DNA of 64,000 nucleotides from Paraburkholderia adhaesiva (lineage in GTDB: Bacteria; Pseudomonadota; Gammaproteobacteria; Burkholderiales; Burkholderiaceae). A program made the position numbers and the translations under genes. The notes below the pieces were generated by a model, which worked only from the letters and a program-made list of their open reading frames with translations, was not told the DNA's origin and ran no database searches. The DNA lies in the NCBI RefSeq assembly GCF_021390575.1, contig NZ_JAJEJQ010000001.1, positions 868,001-932,000 of the forward strand, written 5' to 3'. This document shows positions 37,311 to 44,310 of the stretch, one piece after another; position 1 is the stretch's first letter; every line of letters starts with the position of its first letter.

Positions 37311-37949
37311 ATGGAGGCACTTGATCTGCCGCGCGTGCAAAGGTTGCTTTCGGACGCGGTTTCCATCGCGCAGAAGCGGTTCAGTCGGCCGGTATGTGTT
37401 TCGGTGTGCGATAGCTACGGCTTTCTCATTGGGTTCTACCGGATGGATGGCGGCCCGGTGCGCAGTATTCAGTTATCGCAACAGAAGGCCTATACCAGCG
37501 TACGCATGGGTGTTTCGACTGAAGCGTTTCTCGCGCGGCTGCGGCGCGAAGATATTTCGATCGGCTACTTCTGCGACCCGTTGCTCACCGCATTGCCCGG
37601 CGGGGCAGTGCTCAACGACGCAACGGGCCGCACGCTGGGCGGCGTTGGCATCAGCGGGCTGACACCGGCCGAGGATCAGGCATTGGCCGACGAACTGGCA
37701 TCCTCGATCGCCGCCGGCCACCAATACGTTTGCGCGCGATTCACGCTTCACCTTCCCAGATCTGGCAACAGCACACTTTGTTATGACTCGATCCAACGTC
37801 TACATCACTCGCGCGATTCCGCAACAGACCATCGACTATCTGCGTCAATTCCACGACGTCGAAGTCAATCCGCACGACCGCGCGCTTACGCGAGAAGAGT
37901 TGCTTCATGCGGTACGCGGTCGTCACGCGGTCATCACCCTGCTGACTGA
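37311..37949 (+). CDS. GlcG/HbpS-like (DUF336) protein with anomalous C-terminal extension
   Basis: A 212-aa ORF. Residues 1 to about 140 match the GlcG/DUF336 family: LPRVQRLLSDAVSIAQKRF, VCVSVCDSYGFLIGFYRMDG, QKAYTSVRMG, LPGGAVLNDATGRTLGGVGISG, and DQALADELASS. Family members are usually about 140 aa and accompany hydroxy-acid operons; HbpS binds haem. After residue ~145 the frame runs on into the next gene in another frame, so the last ~55 residues (Arg/Ser-rich) are not conserved-looking. Either the natural stop is lost by a frameshift, or there is a real overlap of 167 bp. GGAGG lies 7–11 bp before the ATG. Confidence 0.78.
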   Translation: MEALDLPRVQRLLSDAVSIAQKRFSRPVCVSVCDSYGFLIGFYRMDGGPVRSIQLSQQKAYTSVRMGVSTEAFLARLRREDISIGYFCDPLLTALPGGAVLNDATGRTLGGVGISGLTPAEDQALADELASSIAAGHQYVCARFTLHLPRSGNSTLCYDSIQRLHHSRDSATDHRLSASIPRRRSQSARPRAYARRVASCGTRSSRGHHPAD

Positions 37950-38760
37950 CACCGTCGACGGTGCCGTACTCGACGCTGCCGGCCCGCAATGCCGGATCTT
38001 TGCCAACTATGCGGTCGGCTTCAATAACTTCGACCTCAAGGCCGCGACTGCCCGTGGCGTCGTTATGACGAACACGCCCGGTGTGCTCGACGACGCGACG
38101 GCCACCCACGCATGGGCGCTGCTGCTGGCTACGGCACGTCGCATCAGCGAATCCGAGCGCTACGTTCGAGCCGACAAATGGAAAGGCTGGGCGCCGATGG
38201 CGTTTATCGGCCAGGACGTCGACAACAAGACGCTGGGCGTGGCGGGACTCGGAAGAATTGGCTCGAAGTTCGCACGCAAGGCGGCCGCGTTTGATATGAA
38301 GGTCATCTACACGGACGCGCAGCGCAACCCCGAACTCGAGCAACAGATTGGTGCGACCTACGTCGACAAGGAGACGCTGCTGCGCGAATCGGATTTTCTG
38401 TCGCTCCACCTGCCGTTGTTGCCGGAGACGCATCACTACATCGGCCGGGCCGAACTGGCGCAGATGAAGCGAACAGCAATCCTGATCAACGCCGCGCGTG
38501 GACCGCTGGTCGACGAGAAAGCGCTGGTCGAAGCTTTGCGCGAGCAGGTCATCTGGGGCGCCGGGCTCGACGTGTTCGAGGACGAGCCACAGTTGGCCGC
38601 AGGCTTGAGCGAACTCAACAACGTGGTGGTGGTGCCGCACATCGCGTCCGCGACGATCGAAACGCGGCTGGCAATGGGCAGGATTGCTGCCGGCAACGTC
38701 ATCAGCACGCTCAGGGGCGAGGCGCCACAAACCTGCATTAATCCGGAAGTGCTGCGCTGA
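37783..38760 (+). CDS. D-2-hydroxyacid dehydrogenase (glyoxylate/hydroxypyruvate reductase type)
   Basis: A 325-aa NAD(P)-dependent dehydrogenase of the D-isomer 2-hydroxyacid family. The nucleotide fold is VAGLGRIGSKFARKAAAFDM (about 148–167). The catalytic Arg is in ARGPLVDEKAL, the Glu in GAGLDVFEDEP, and the His in VVVPHIASATIETR. The early ANYAVGFNNFDLKAATARGV is typical of GyaR/GhrB-like enzymes. It would reduce glyoxylate, hydroxypyruvate or 2-ketogluconate. It sits between the GlcG-like gene and garR, supporting a hydroxy-acid pathway. Start ATG at 37783 begins inside the preceding ORF. Confidence 0.92.
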   Translation: MTRSNVYITRAIPQQTIDYLRQFHDVEVNPHDRALTREELLHAVRGRHAVITLLTDTVDGAVLDAAGPQCRIFANYAVGFNNFDLKAATARGVVMTNTPGVLDDATATHAWALLLATARRISESERYVRADKWKGWAPMAFIGQDVDNKTLGVAGLGRIGSKFARKAAAFDMKVIYTDAQRNPELEQQIGATYVDKETLLRESDFLSLHLPLLPETHHYIGRAELAQMKRTAILINAARGPLVDEKALVEALREQVIWGAGLDVFEDEPQLAAGLSELNNVVVVPHIASATIETRLAMGRIAAGNVISTLRGEAPQTCINPEVLR

Positions 38761-38810
38761 CGCGCGGCGGTACATGTAGAACAACGTTTATCGAAGGAAG
38801 AGGCGGTGCA

Positions 38811-39698
38811 ATGATGAAAGTGGGATTCATCGGACTTGGGATCATGGGCGCGCCAATGGCCGCCAACCTGCTGAAAGGCGGTCATCAGCTCTTTGTGCTC
38901 GAGCGCAGCAAGGGCGCGGCAGCGCTTGCCGCGCAGGGTGCAACGACTTGTGAATCGTGTCGGGAAGTCGCGAGGCAGTCCGATGTCGTGATCGTCATGG
39001 TGCCCGATACGCCACAGGTCGAAGAAGTCTTGTTCGGCGAGAACGGCGTATCTGCAGGGGTGAGCGCAAACAAGATCGTGGTGGACATGAGCTCGATCTC
39101 GCCGATTGCGACCAAGGTGTTTGCGCGCCGTATCAACGAGCTTGGCGCGCAATATCTCGATGCACCGGTCTCCGGCGGTGAAGTCGGTGCGCGTGCCGCC
39201 ACACTCACGATCATGGTCGGCGGCCCCGAGGATGCGTTCGAGAAGGTCAAGCCGCTGTTCGAGTTGATGGGCAAGAACATTACGCTCGTCGGCGGCAACG
39301 GCGATGGACAGACGACCAAGGTGGCCAATCAGATCATCGTGGCGCTGAACATCCAGGCCGTCTCCGAAGCCCTCCTGTTCGCGTCCAAGGCGGGTGCGGA
39401 TCCCGTCAAGGTGCGTCAGGCGCTGATGGGCGGCTTTGCCGCTTCACGCATTCTCGAAGTGCACGGCGAGCGGATGCTCAAACGCACGTTCAATCCAGGC
39501 TTTCGAATCGAGCTTCACCAGAAGGATTTGAATCTGGCGTTGGAGGGCGCAAAAGCTCTCGCGGTGACTTTGCCGCATACCGCGTCGGCACAGCAATTGA
39601 TGAGCGCGTGCGTAGCGCAGGATATGGGTCAGCTTGATCACTCGGCGCTGTGTCGTGCGATTGAATTGTTGTCGGCGCATGAGATTTCCGGAGGCTGA
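38811..39698 (+). CDS. garR: 2-hydroxy-3-oxopropionate (tartronate semialdehyde) reductase
   Basis: A 295-aa member of the 3-hydroxyisobutyrate dehydrogenase family. The nucleotide motif GFIGLGIMGAPMAANLLKGG is at the start; DAPVSGGEVGARAATLTIMVGG is the substrate signature; the catalytic Lys lies in GQTTKVANQIIVALN, and DLNLALEGAK near the end is typical of GarR/GlxR. It reduces tartronate semialdehyde to D-glycerate. The neighbours (KdgT permease, hydroxyacid reductase) fit a sugar-acid or glyoxylate pathway. ATGATG offers two starts 3 bp apart. No aldolase (garL, kdgA) or Hyi gene is present in the window. Confidence 0.9.
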   Translation: MMKVGFIGLGIMGAPMAANLLKGGHQLFVLERSKGAAALAAQGATTCESCREVARQSDVVIVMVPDTPQVEEVLFGENGVSAGVSANKIVVDMSSISPIATKVFARRINELGAQYLDAPVSGGEVGARAATLTIMVGGPEDAFEKVKPLFELMGKNITLVGGNGDGQTTKVANQIIVALNIQAVSEALLFASKAGADPVKVRQALMGGFAASRILEVHGERMLKRTFNPGFRIELHQKDLNLALEGAKALAVTLPHTASAQQLMSACVAQDMGQLDHSALCRAIELLSAHEISGG

Positions 39699-39709
39699 GC
39701 GCTACCGGC

Positions 39710-39758
39710 ACGATGTACGTCGTCGAATGGATTGATCCGCGCGATTGACGTACATCGT
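39710..39758. repeat. 12-bp inverted repeat downstream of garR
   Basis: ACGATGTACGTC at 39710–39721 and its exact complement at 39747–39758, with a 25-base loop. It begins 11 bp past the garR stop and lacks a T-run. It may be a weak terminator, an mRNA 3' stem or a small repeat element. Confidence 0.6.
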
Positions 39759-39924
39759 TCTGCTTTGTTGAGCGTCCTTTCCGTGGCGTGCTGGAAGTTG
39801 TGGCTCCTGTAGGAGGCGCGAGTTCGAGCACCTGCCGTTACGTATGGCAACGGCGCCGTCGACTCACCATTCGTGCTGCCGATTCGCTCGTTCACCCGAT
39901 CGCCACAGTCGTTGGCGATTCACC

Positions 39925-40983
39925 TCAACTCGTTTCGCGCGCACCGCCGTCTTCGTCTTCGGCATTGTCTTCGGCACCGTAGCTGCCTAGGCGGTTGTAG
40001 AGCGTCTTGAGGCTCACACCCAGCGTGCGCGCCGCTAGCCGTTTGTCACCACCGCAGTATTTGAGCGTGCCAAGGATGATCTGCTTCTGCGCGTCGGCGA
40101 GCGGCGTGCCGATCCAGACGTTCATCGCGTCGCCTTGCGCGACCGGTTTCTTCACGCGCGGCACGAGTTGCGGATGCGTGATCTCGACCACCTTCTCCGT
40201 GAGAATGAACGCGCGATAAACCGCGTTCCTCAATTCGCGCACGTTGCCTGGCCACGACCAGTTGCGCACGGCGTCGAGCGCGCGCTTGCTGAAGGTCTTT
40301 TGCGTGCCCTCCTGCGCATTCAGCTCGGCGAGAAAGAGTTGCGCGAGCAGTTCGCGGTCGCGTTCGCGTTCACGCAGTGGCGGCGCGCGCAGCGGAAAAA
40401 CGGCGAGGCGGTACATGAGGTCTTCGCGCAGGCAGCCCTCCTTCACGGCGGTCACGGGATCGCGATTGGTCGCCGCGATGATGCGCACGTCGCCGCGGAT
40501 CGCTTCGTTGCTGCCCACCGGAAAGTACTCGCCGGTTTCGAGTGCGCGCAGCAGCTTCACCTGGCGCAGCAATGACATTTCGGTGATTTCATCGAGGAAC
40601 AGCGTGCCGCCGCGCGCGTGCTCGAAGTGTCCGTCGCGCGCCTGCACGGCGCCCGTGAAGCTGCCTTTCTCGTGGCCGAAAAGTTCCGCTTCGATCAACT
40701 CGTCAGGGATCGCGCCGCAGTTCACCGCGATGAACGGTCCGTCGCGCCGCGCGCCGAGGTCGTGGATGGTGCGGGCCACGAGTTCCTTGCCCGTCCCCGA
40801 TTCGCCGATGATCAGCGCGGTGGCGTCAGTGGCCGCCACGCGTTCGATCTGCGCGTAAAGCTCCAGCATCACCGGCGACGATCCGTAGAGCAGCCCATAC
40901 GACTGCAAACCGGCGACGCGCGCCGCGGCGTTTCCCGTTTCGTTGCGAGTGGCGGTGGACGAGTCCGGCTCGATTGACGCCAT
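39925..40983 (-). CDS. Sigma-54 activator without receiver domain
   Basis: A 352-aa sigma-54-dependent activator with no N-terminal sensing domain. The AAA+ domain starts about residue 30: Walker A GESGTGKE (60–67), the sigma-54 contact loop as GSFTGA (107–112) rather than the usual GAFTGA, and Walker B GGTLFLDEITEM. PPLRERERDRELL and NWSWPGNVRELRNAVYRA are standard. The Fis-type helix-turn-helix is LAARTLGVSLKTLYNRLGSY. The start is uncertain: ATG at 40983 or TTG at 41001. Activity is probably set by expression or by a partner protein. The acidic tail EDNAEDEDGG is unusual. Confidence 0.92.
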   Translation of the reverse strand: MASIEPDSSTATRNETGNAAARVAGLQSYGLLYGSSPVMLELYAQIERVAATDATALIIGESGTGKELVARTIHDLGARRDGPFIAVNCGAIPDELIEAELFGHEKGSFTGAVQARDGHFEHARGGTLFLDEITEMSLLRQVKLLRALETGEYFPVGSNEAIRGDVRIIAATNRDPVTAVKEGCLREDLMYRLAVFPLRAPPLRERERDRELLAQLFLAELNAQEGTQKTFSKRALDAVRNWSWPGNVRELRNAVYRAFILTEKVVEITHPQLVPRVKKPVAQGDAMNVWIGTPLADAQKQIILGTLKYCGGDKRLAARTLGVSLKTLYNRLGSYGAEDNAEDEDGGARETS

Positions 40984-41400
40984 AAGGTAGTCGACCTGCA
41001 AAGGGGCTGCCGCCTTCGAACGGCCGCATGAAATGCGGTGCGCGGCCGGGGCGGGGTTTGGGCATGGCCGTCCAGGACTGGCGCGCAGAGCGTCGCGCCG
41101 ACGGCCGCGGGGTTTCTATCTCGGAAACATTTAACCACTGCCGCGCCTCGCACGGCAACGAACGTGCCGTCGGAACCAGGCGCGAAACTCGCCTGCACCG
41201 TGACAGACGCGCGTGTCGAAGCGATGTTGGCGCGATGTTGCGCCCCAGAAGGTGCGAATCCTGCTAGGGAACTTGGAGCGTCTGTCGGAATCGACGGTGT
41301 AAGGGCCCGGGTGCAGAGGCGAAAGCGCCCGGCTTGACGGTGCCGTCGCCCGCGATCCGGGCGTTCTCCGGCACGGACAGAGCGAGATCAGGAGGCCGCG
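40984..41400. other. Gene-free region before the 99-aa protein
   Basis: No gene is supported in these 417 bases. GGCACG with a GC doublet 12 bases on (41371–41386 area) weakly resembles a -24/-12 promoter ahead of the small gene at 41401, but the -12 half is poor. Confidence 0.4.
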
Positions 41401-41700
41401 ATGAGGAACAGGACGAGTCTGGTTGGCGCATTTGGCGCATTGCTCGCTGTCGGCGCGCTGGGCGCGACGGCCGGGATGATGGCGAAGCACTGGGCGCAGC
41501 GTCATCGGGCGCAACGTACGAGCTATTACCGCGACTTGAGCCGCTGGGAAGACGAAGGCGGCGCGCTCGCCACAAACGGCAGTGGTGGGTCTGCGGTGGT
41601 TGCCTTCAGTGCCGATCGGCCGGGGACCGCATCGGATACGGCACACCGCGGGGACGGCGCGGCCGGTGAGCCCTGGCCATTTCCGCATGGCCACGCATGA
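41401..41700 (+). CDS. Small membrane-anchored or secreted protein of unknown function (99 aa)
   Basis: I do not recognise it. An excellent AGGAGG site 6 bp before the ATG supports it as a gene. A hydrophobic N-terminus (LVGAFGALLAVGALGATAGMM) would act as a membrane anchor or signal. It is followed by a basic patch (KHWAQRHRAQRTSYYRDL) and a flexible Gly/Ser/Ala-rich tail ending in PWPFPHGHA. It lies between two sigma-54 activator genes, transcribed away from one and towards the other. Confidence 0.65.
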   Translation: MRNRTSLVGAFGALLAVGALGATAGMMAKHWAQRHRAQRTSYYRDLSRWEDEGGALATNGSGGSAVVAFSADRPGTASDTAHRGDGAAGEPWPFPHGHA

Positions 41701-42009
41701 GCGGGCTCCGGGCACGCCCCGTGGCGGGCTCGTGTGATATCGGGTGCGTCTATCTCGAATACGTCTATAATGGTTATATCGACAACAATCCGGGCTCGAT
41801 TTAGTCATTAATCGCAGGATTGTTGCGTTGATGTAGCTAAACCCCGCGCCTGCGCCGTCTTCGGCGCAGGTCCGACCGTTTCGTACTCCACTGCGCCACG
41901 ACTGTGTGTGCCGCGCTTTGCGCGGCGCCGGGCTGGGTTGTTCAGCGCGCCCCCGCACCGGCGGCGCGGCAGTGTGGGGTCATCCACCTTCCAGGGCTGA
42001 CGAGACGCG
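41701..42009 (+). promoter_or_regulatory. Upstream region of the NtrC-like regulator
   Basis: These 309 bases hold no gene. A TATAAT hexamer at 41766–41771 lies in an AT-rich patch (41745–41825) and could be a -10. A hairpin follows at 41849–41870 (CCTGCGCCG, loop TCTT, CGGCGCAGG), which would lie in the 5' leader of the regulator mRNA. Confidence 0.45.
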
Positions 42010-43413
42010 ATGCCACATGTATTGATTGTCGATGACGACGCGGCAACCCGCGAAGCGCTGGCGGCCGTGGTGAGCGACGATGGGCTCACCACCGCACAGG
42101 CAGGCGATCTGCGCGAGGCGCGCATCCAGCTCGTGCGGCAGATGCCGGACGTTGTCTTCACGGATCTCAAGCTGCCGGACGGCAGTGGAACCGACCTGTT
42201 CCAGGACCTCGATCCGCGCTCGGGCGTGGAGCTCGTGGTCATCACTGGCTACGCGAGCGTCGAGACGGCCGTGGACGCGCTCAAGGCCGGCGCGATCGAC
42301 TACCTCGTCAAACCGATCAACCTTCAGCGCGTGAAGGCGATCCTGAACCGTCTGCCGCGCGCCGGCGATCTCAAGGCAGAGATCGGCACGTTGCGCGGCG
42401 AGCTGCGCCGGATGGGCCGTTTCGGCTTGATGCTCGGCAATTCACCGGCGATGCAGGAGGTCTACGACCAGATCAGTCGTGTTGCGCCGACACCGGCGTC
42501 GGTGATGCTCGTCGGCGAATCGGGCACGGGCAAGGAAGTCGCGGCGCAGACCATCCATCAACTGAGCCTGCGCCGAAAACACGAGTTTCTCGCCGTGAAC
42601 TGCGGCGCGATCTCGCCGAACCTGATCGAATCGGAAATGTTCGGCCACGAACGTGGCTCGTTCACCGGCGCGGACCGGCAGCACAAAGGCTATTTCGAGC
42701 GCGCGAACGGCGGCACGCTGTTCCTCGACGAAATCACCGAAATGCCTCCGGAGCTTCAGGTGAAGCTGCTGCGCGTGCTGGAGACGGGCATGTTCATGCG
42801 CGTCGGCACGACAAAGGAGATCGAGACCGACGTGCGCCTCATCGCCGCGACGAACCGCGATCCCGAAGAAGCCGTCGCCGAGGGCAAGCTGCGTCTCGAC
42901 CTCTATCACCGCCTCAACGTCTTCCCGATCAACCTGCCGCCGCTGCGCGAGCGCGGCAAGGACGTCGTATTGCTCGCCCAGTCGTTCCTCGACGAACTCA
43001 ACGAGCGTCACGGTACGAAGAAGCAGTTTCCGGCCGCCGTGCGCGACATGCTGGTAGCGTACCCGTGGCCCGGCAACGTGCGCGAGCTGAAGAACTACGT
43101 GCAGCGCGCGCACATCATGGCCAGTGACGACGGCGAGCTGACGGCGGCGGTGCCGCTGCAGATTTCGCTGTCGAAATCGATGCCCGGGACCGCATTGACG
43201 ATTCCGTTCGGAACCTCGCTGGCCGAAGCCGACCGGCAACTGATTCTGGCGACGCTCGAACAATGCGGCGGTGTGAAGACGCGCGCGGCGGAGATTCTCG
43301 GTATCAGCCTGAAGACGCTCTATAACCGGCTCGTCGAATACGGCAACGAGCGGGGCAAGGGCGGAGCGGGTGAAGAGGCGCAGGCGGGCGCGGAGGGCGG
43401 CGCGAACGTCTGA
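42010..43413 (+). CDS. NtrC-type sigma-54-dependent response regulator
   Basis: A 467-aa regulator. The receiver (residues 1–115) has Asp8–10, phosphoacceptor Asp52 (VVFTDLKLPDGSG) and Lys101. The AAA+ domain has Walker A GESGTGKE (169–176), GSFTGA (216–221, Ser in place of the usual Ala) and Walker B FLDEITEM. The Fis-type end RAAEILGISLKTLYNRLVEYG closely matches that of the activator at 39925, so both may bind similar DNA. No sensor kinase gene is adjacent. A tail rich in Gly and Ala follows. A sigma-54 promoter before otsA lies about 830 bp downstream. Confidence 0.94.
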   Translation: MPHVLIVDDDAATREALAAVVSDDGLTTAQAGDLREARIQLVRQMPDVVFTDLKLPDGSGTDLFQDLDPRSGVELVVITGYASVETAVDALKAGAIDYLVKPINLQRVKAILNRLPRAGDLKAEIGTLRGELRRMGRFGLMLGNSPAMQEVYDQISRVAPTPASVMLVGESGTGKEVAAQTIHQLSLRRKHEFLAVNCGAISPNLIESEMFGHERGSFTGADRQHKGYFERANGGTLFLDEITEMPPELQVKLLRVLETGMFMRVGTTKEIETDVRLIAATNRDPEEAVAEGKLRLDLYHRLNVFPINLPPLRERGKDVVLLAQSFLDELNERHGTKKQFPAAVRDMLVAYPWPGNVRELKNYVQRAHIMASDDGELTAAVPLQISLSKSMPGTALTIPFGTSLAEADRQLILATLEQCGGVKTRAAEILGISLKTLYNRLVEYGNERGKGGAGEEAQAGAEGGANV

Positions 43414-43417
43414 GCGC

Positions 43418-43436
43418 GGGGCCGCGAGGCGGCCCC
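43418..43436 (+). terminator. GC-rich hairpin after the NtrC-like gene
   Basis: GGGGCCGC, loop GAG, GCGGCCCC directly after the stop codon. There is no T-run, so termination would be weak. Confidence 0.45.
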
Positions 43437-43531
43437 GGCAGTCTGCGTGCGGGGCGTTGGGCGCTTCGTGCGCGTCCCGCCCAAGGTGTGTCCTGGTGTC
43501 GATGAACGAAAGACATCCCGAGGAGTGAGCC

Positions 43532-43756
43532 ATGCCCAGAAGCCAATCCGCCGATAGCGCCAGCGCGAAGCCCTGGCTCGCGCATACCCCCCAACCTGAT
43601 GAACCGCCGCCGGGCGAGCCCGAACCGGGTGGACCGCCGATCGGCGATCCGCCACCCGAGCCCGATGAGGAGCCGCATTCAAAAGGCGTCTCGACCCCGT
43701 TTGAATCGGCTTTCCTGCACGCAGCAGATTGCGAGCCTGGGCCATTGCGGCACTAA
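43532..43756 (+). CDS. Small proline-rich protein of unknown function (74 aa)
   Basis: Not recognised. GAGGAG 8 bp before the ATG supports translation. The protein is hydrophilic, very rich in Pro, Glu and Gly (PDEPPPGEPEPGGPPIGDPP), acidic in the middle and without a membrane segment. It is likely intrinsically disordered. A second 74-aa small protein gene follows 116 bp downstream, and otsA after that. Confidence 0.6.
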   Translation: MPRSQSADSASAKPWLAHTPQPDEPPPGEPEPGGPPIGDPPPEPDEEPHSKGVSTPFESAFLHAADCEPGPLRH

Positions 43757-43872
43757 CGAATTTAGGTAGACGTTACAAAAGCGTCGCCTTTTTTACCGGA
43801 AATTTCACGCCGCGGACCCTAGACTATTTAAACGCCACCGACGAGTGGCGGCCTTCTGCTGGAGGCATCGAG

Positions 43873-44097
43873 ATGAGACATCCTGCATTGCGTCGCTCTG
43901 CACGTCACTCGGCCAAGCGTGGTCCGCGTGACGGAGAAGAGAAGGGCAGCAATCCGCCATCGATGACCGCGCCCGACCCGGCCGGCCAGAACCGCCCGGC
44001 GCCCGGCATTCCCCCTGACGGCGAGCACAACCAAGGCGGCACGCGAGCCGAGGGACTCGAATACCAGCGCGATCTCGGCTCCGAACAGGACGCCTGA
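43873..44097 (+). CDS. Small hydrophilic protein of unknown function (74 aa)
   Basis: Not recognised. GGAGG 8 bp before the ATG supports the start. A basic N-terminal third (RHPALRRSARHSAKRGPR) is followed by a Pro/Gly/Asp-rich, acidic part (PDPAGQNRPAPGIPPDGEHN) ending EYQRDLGSEQDA. It looks disordered, reminiscent of small stress-linked hydrophilic proteins, but there is no sequence motif to prove it. Its place upstream of otsA is suggestive of a stress setting. Confidence 0.6.
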   Translation: MRHPALRRSARHSAKRGPRDGEEKGSNPPSMTAPDPAGQNRPAPGIPPDGEHNQGGTRAEGLEYQRDLGSEQDA

Positions 44098-44241
44098 GTT
44101 TCTTCCGGGCGCGTCGCGGTTCTTCTGGCCCCGGCGCTGCCTGGGCGCGTCAACCCACGCTTTCGCAGGGCGCGCGCGCCGCGCGGGACACGCTCGTCCT
44201 GCGCGGACTCAAACAGGTTCTCACGCAGAGCGATTGATGGA

Positions 44242-44258
44242 CGGCACGCTTTTTGCGT
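44242..44258 (+). promoter_or_regulatory. Sigma-54 (-24/-12) promoter of otsA
   Basis: GGCACG-CTTT-TTGC, with GG at 44243–44244 and GC at 44255–44256, has the exact 12-base offset of the sigma-54 consensus (TGGCACG-N4-TTGCW). It lies 52 bp upstream of the otsA ATG, in the right orientation. Confidence 0.7.
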
Positions 44259-44310
44259 GCCAGTGCGAGGCAACGTCTTCCGGAAATAACGAAACAGGAG
44301 GTTGGCCGCA

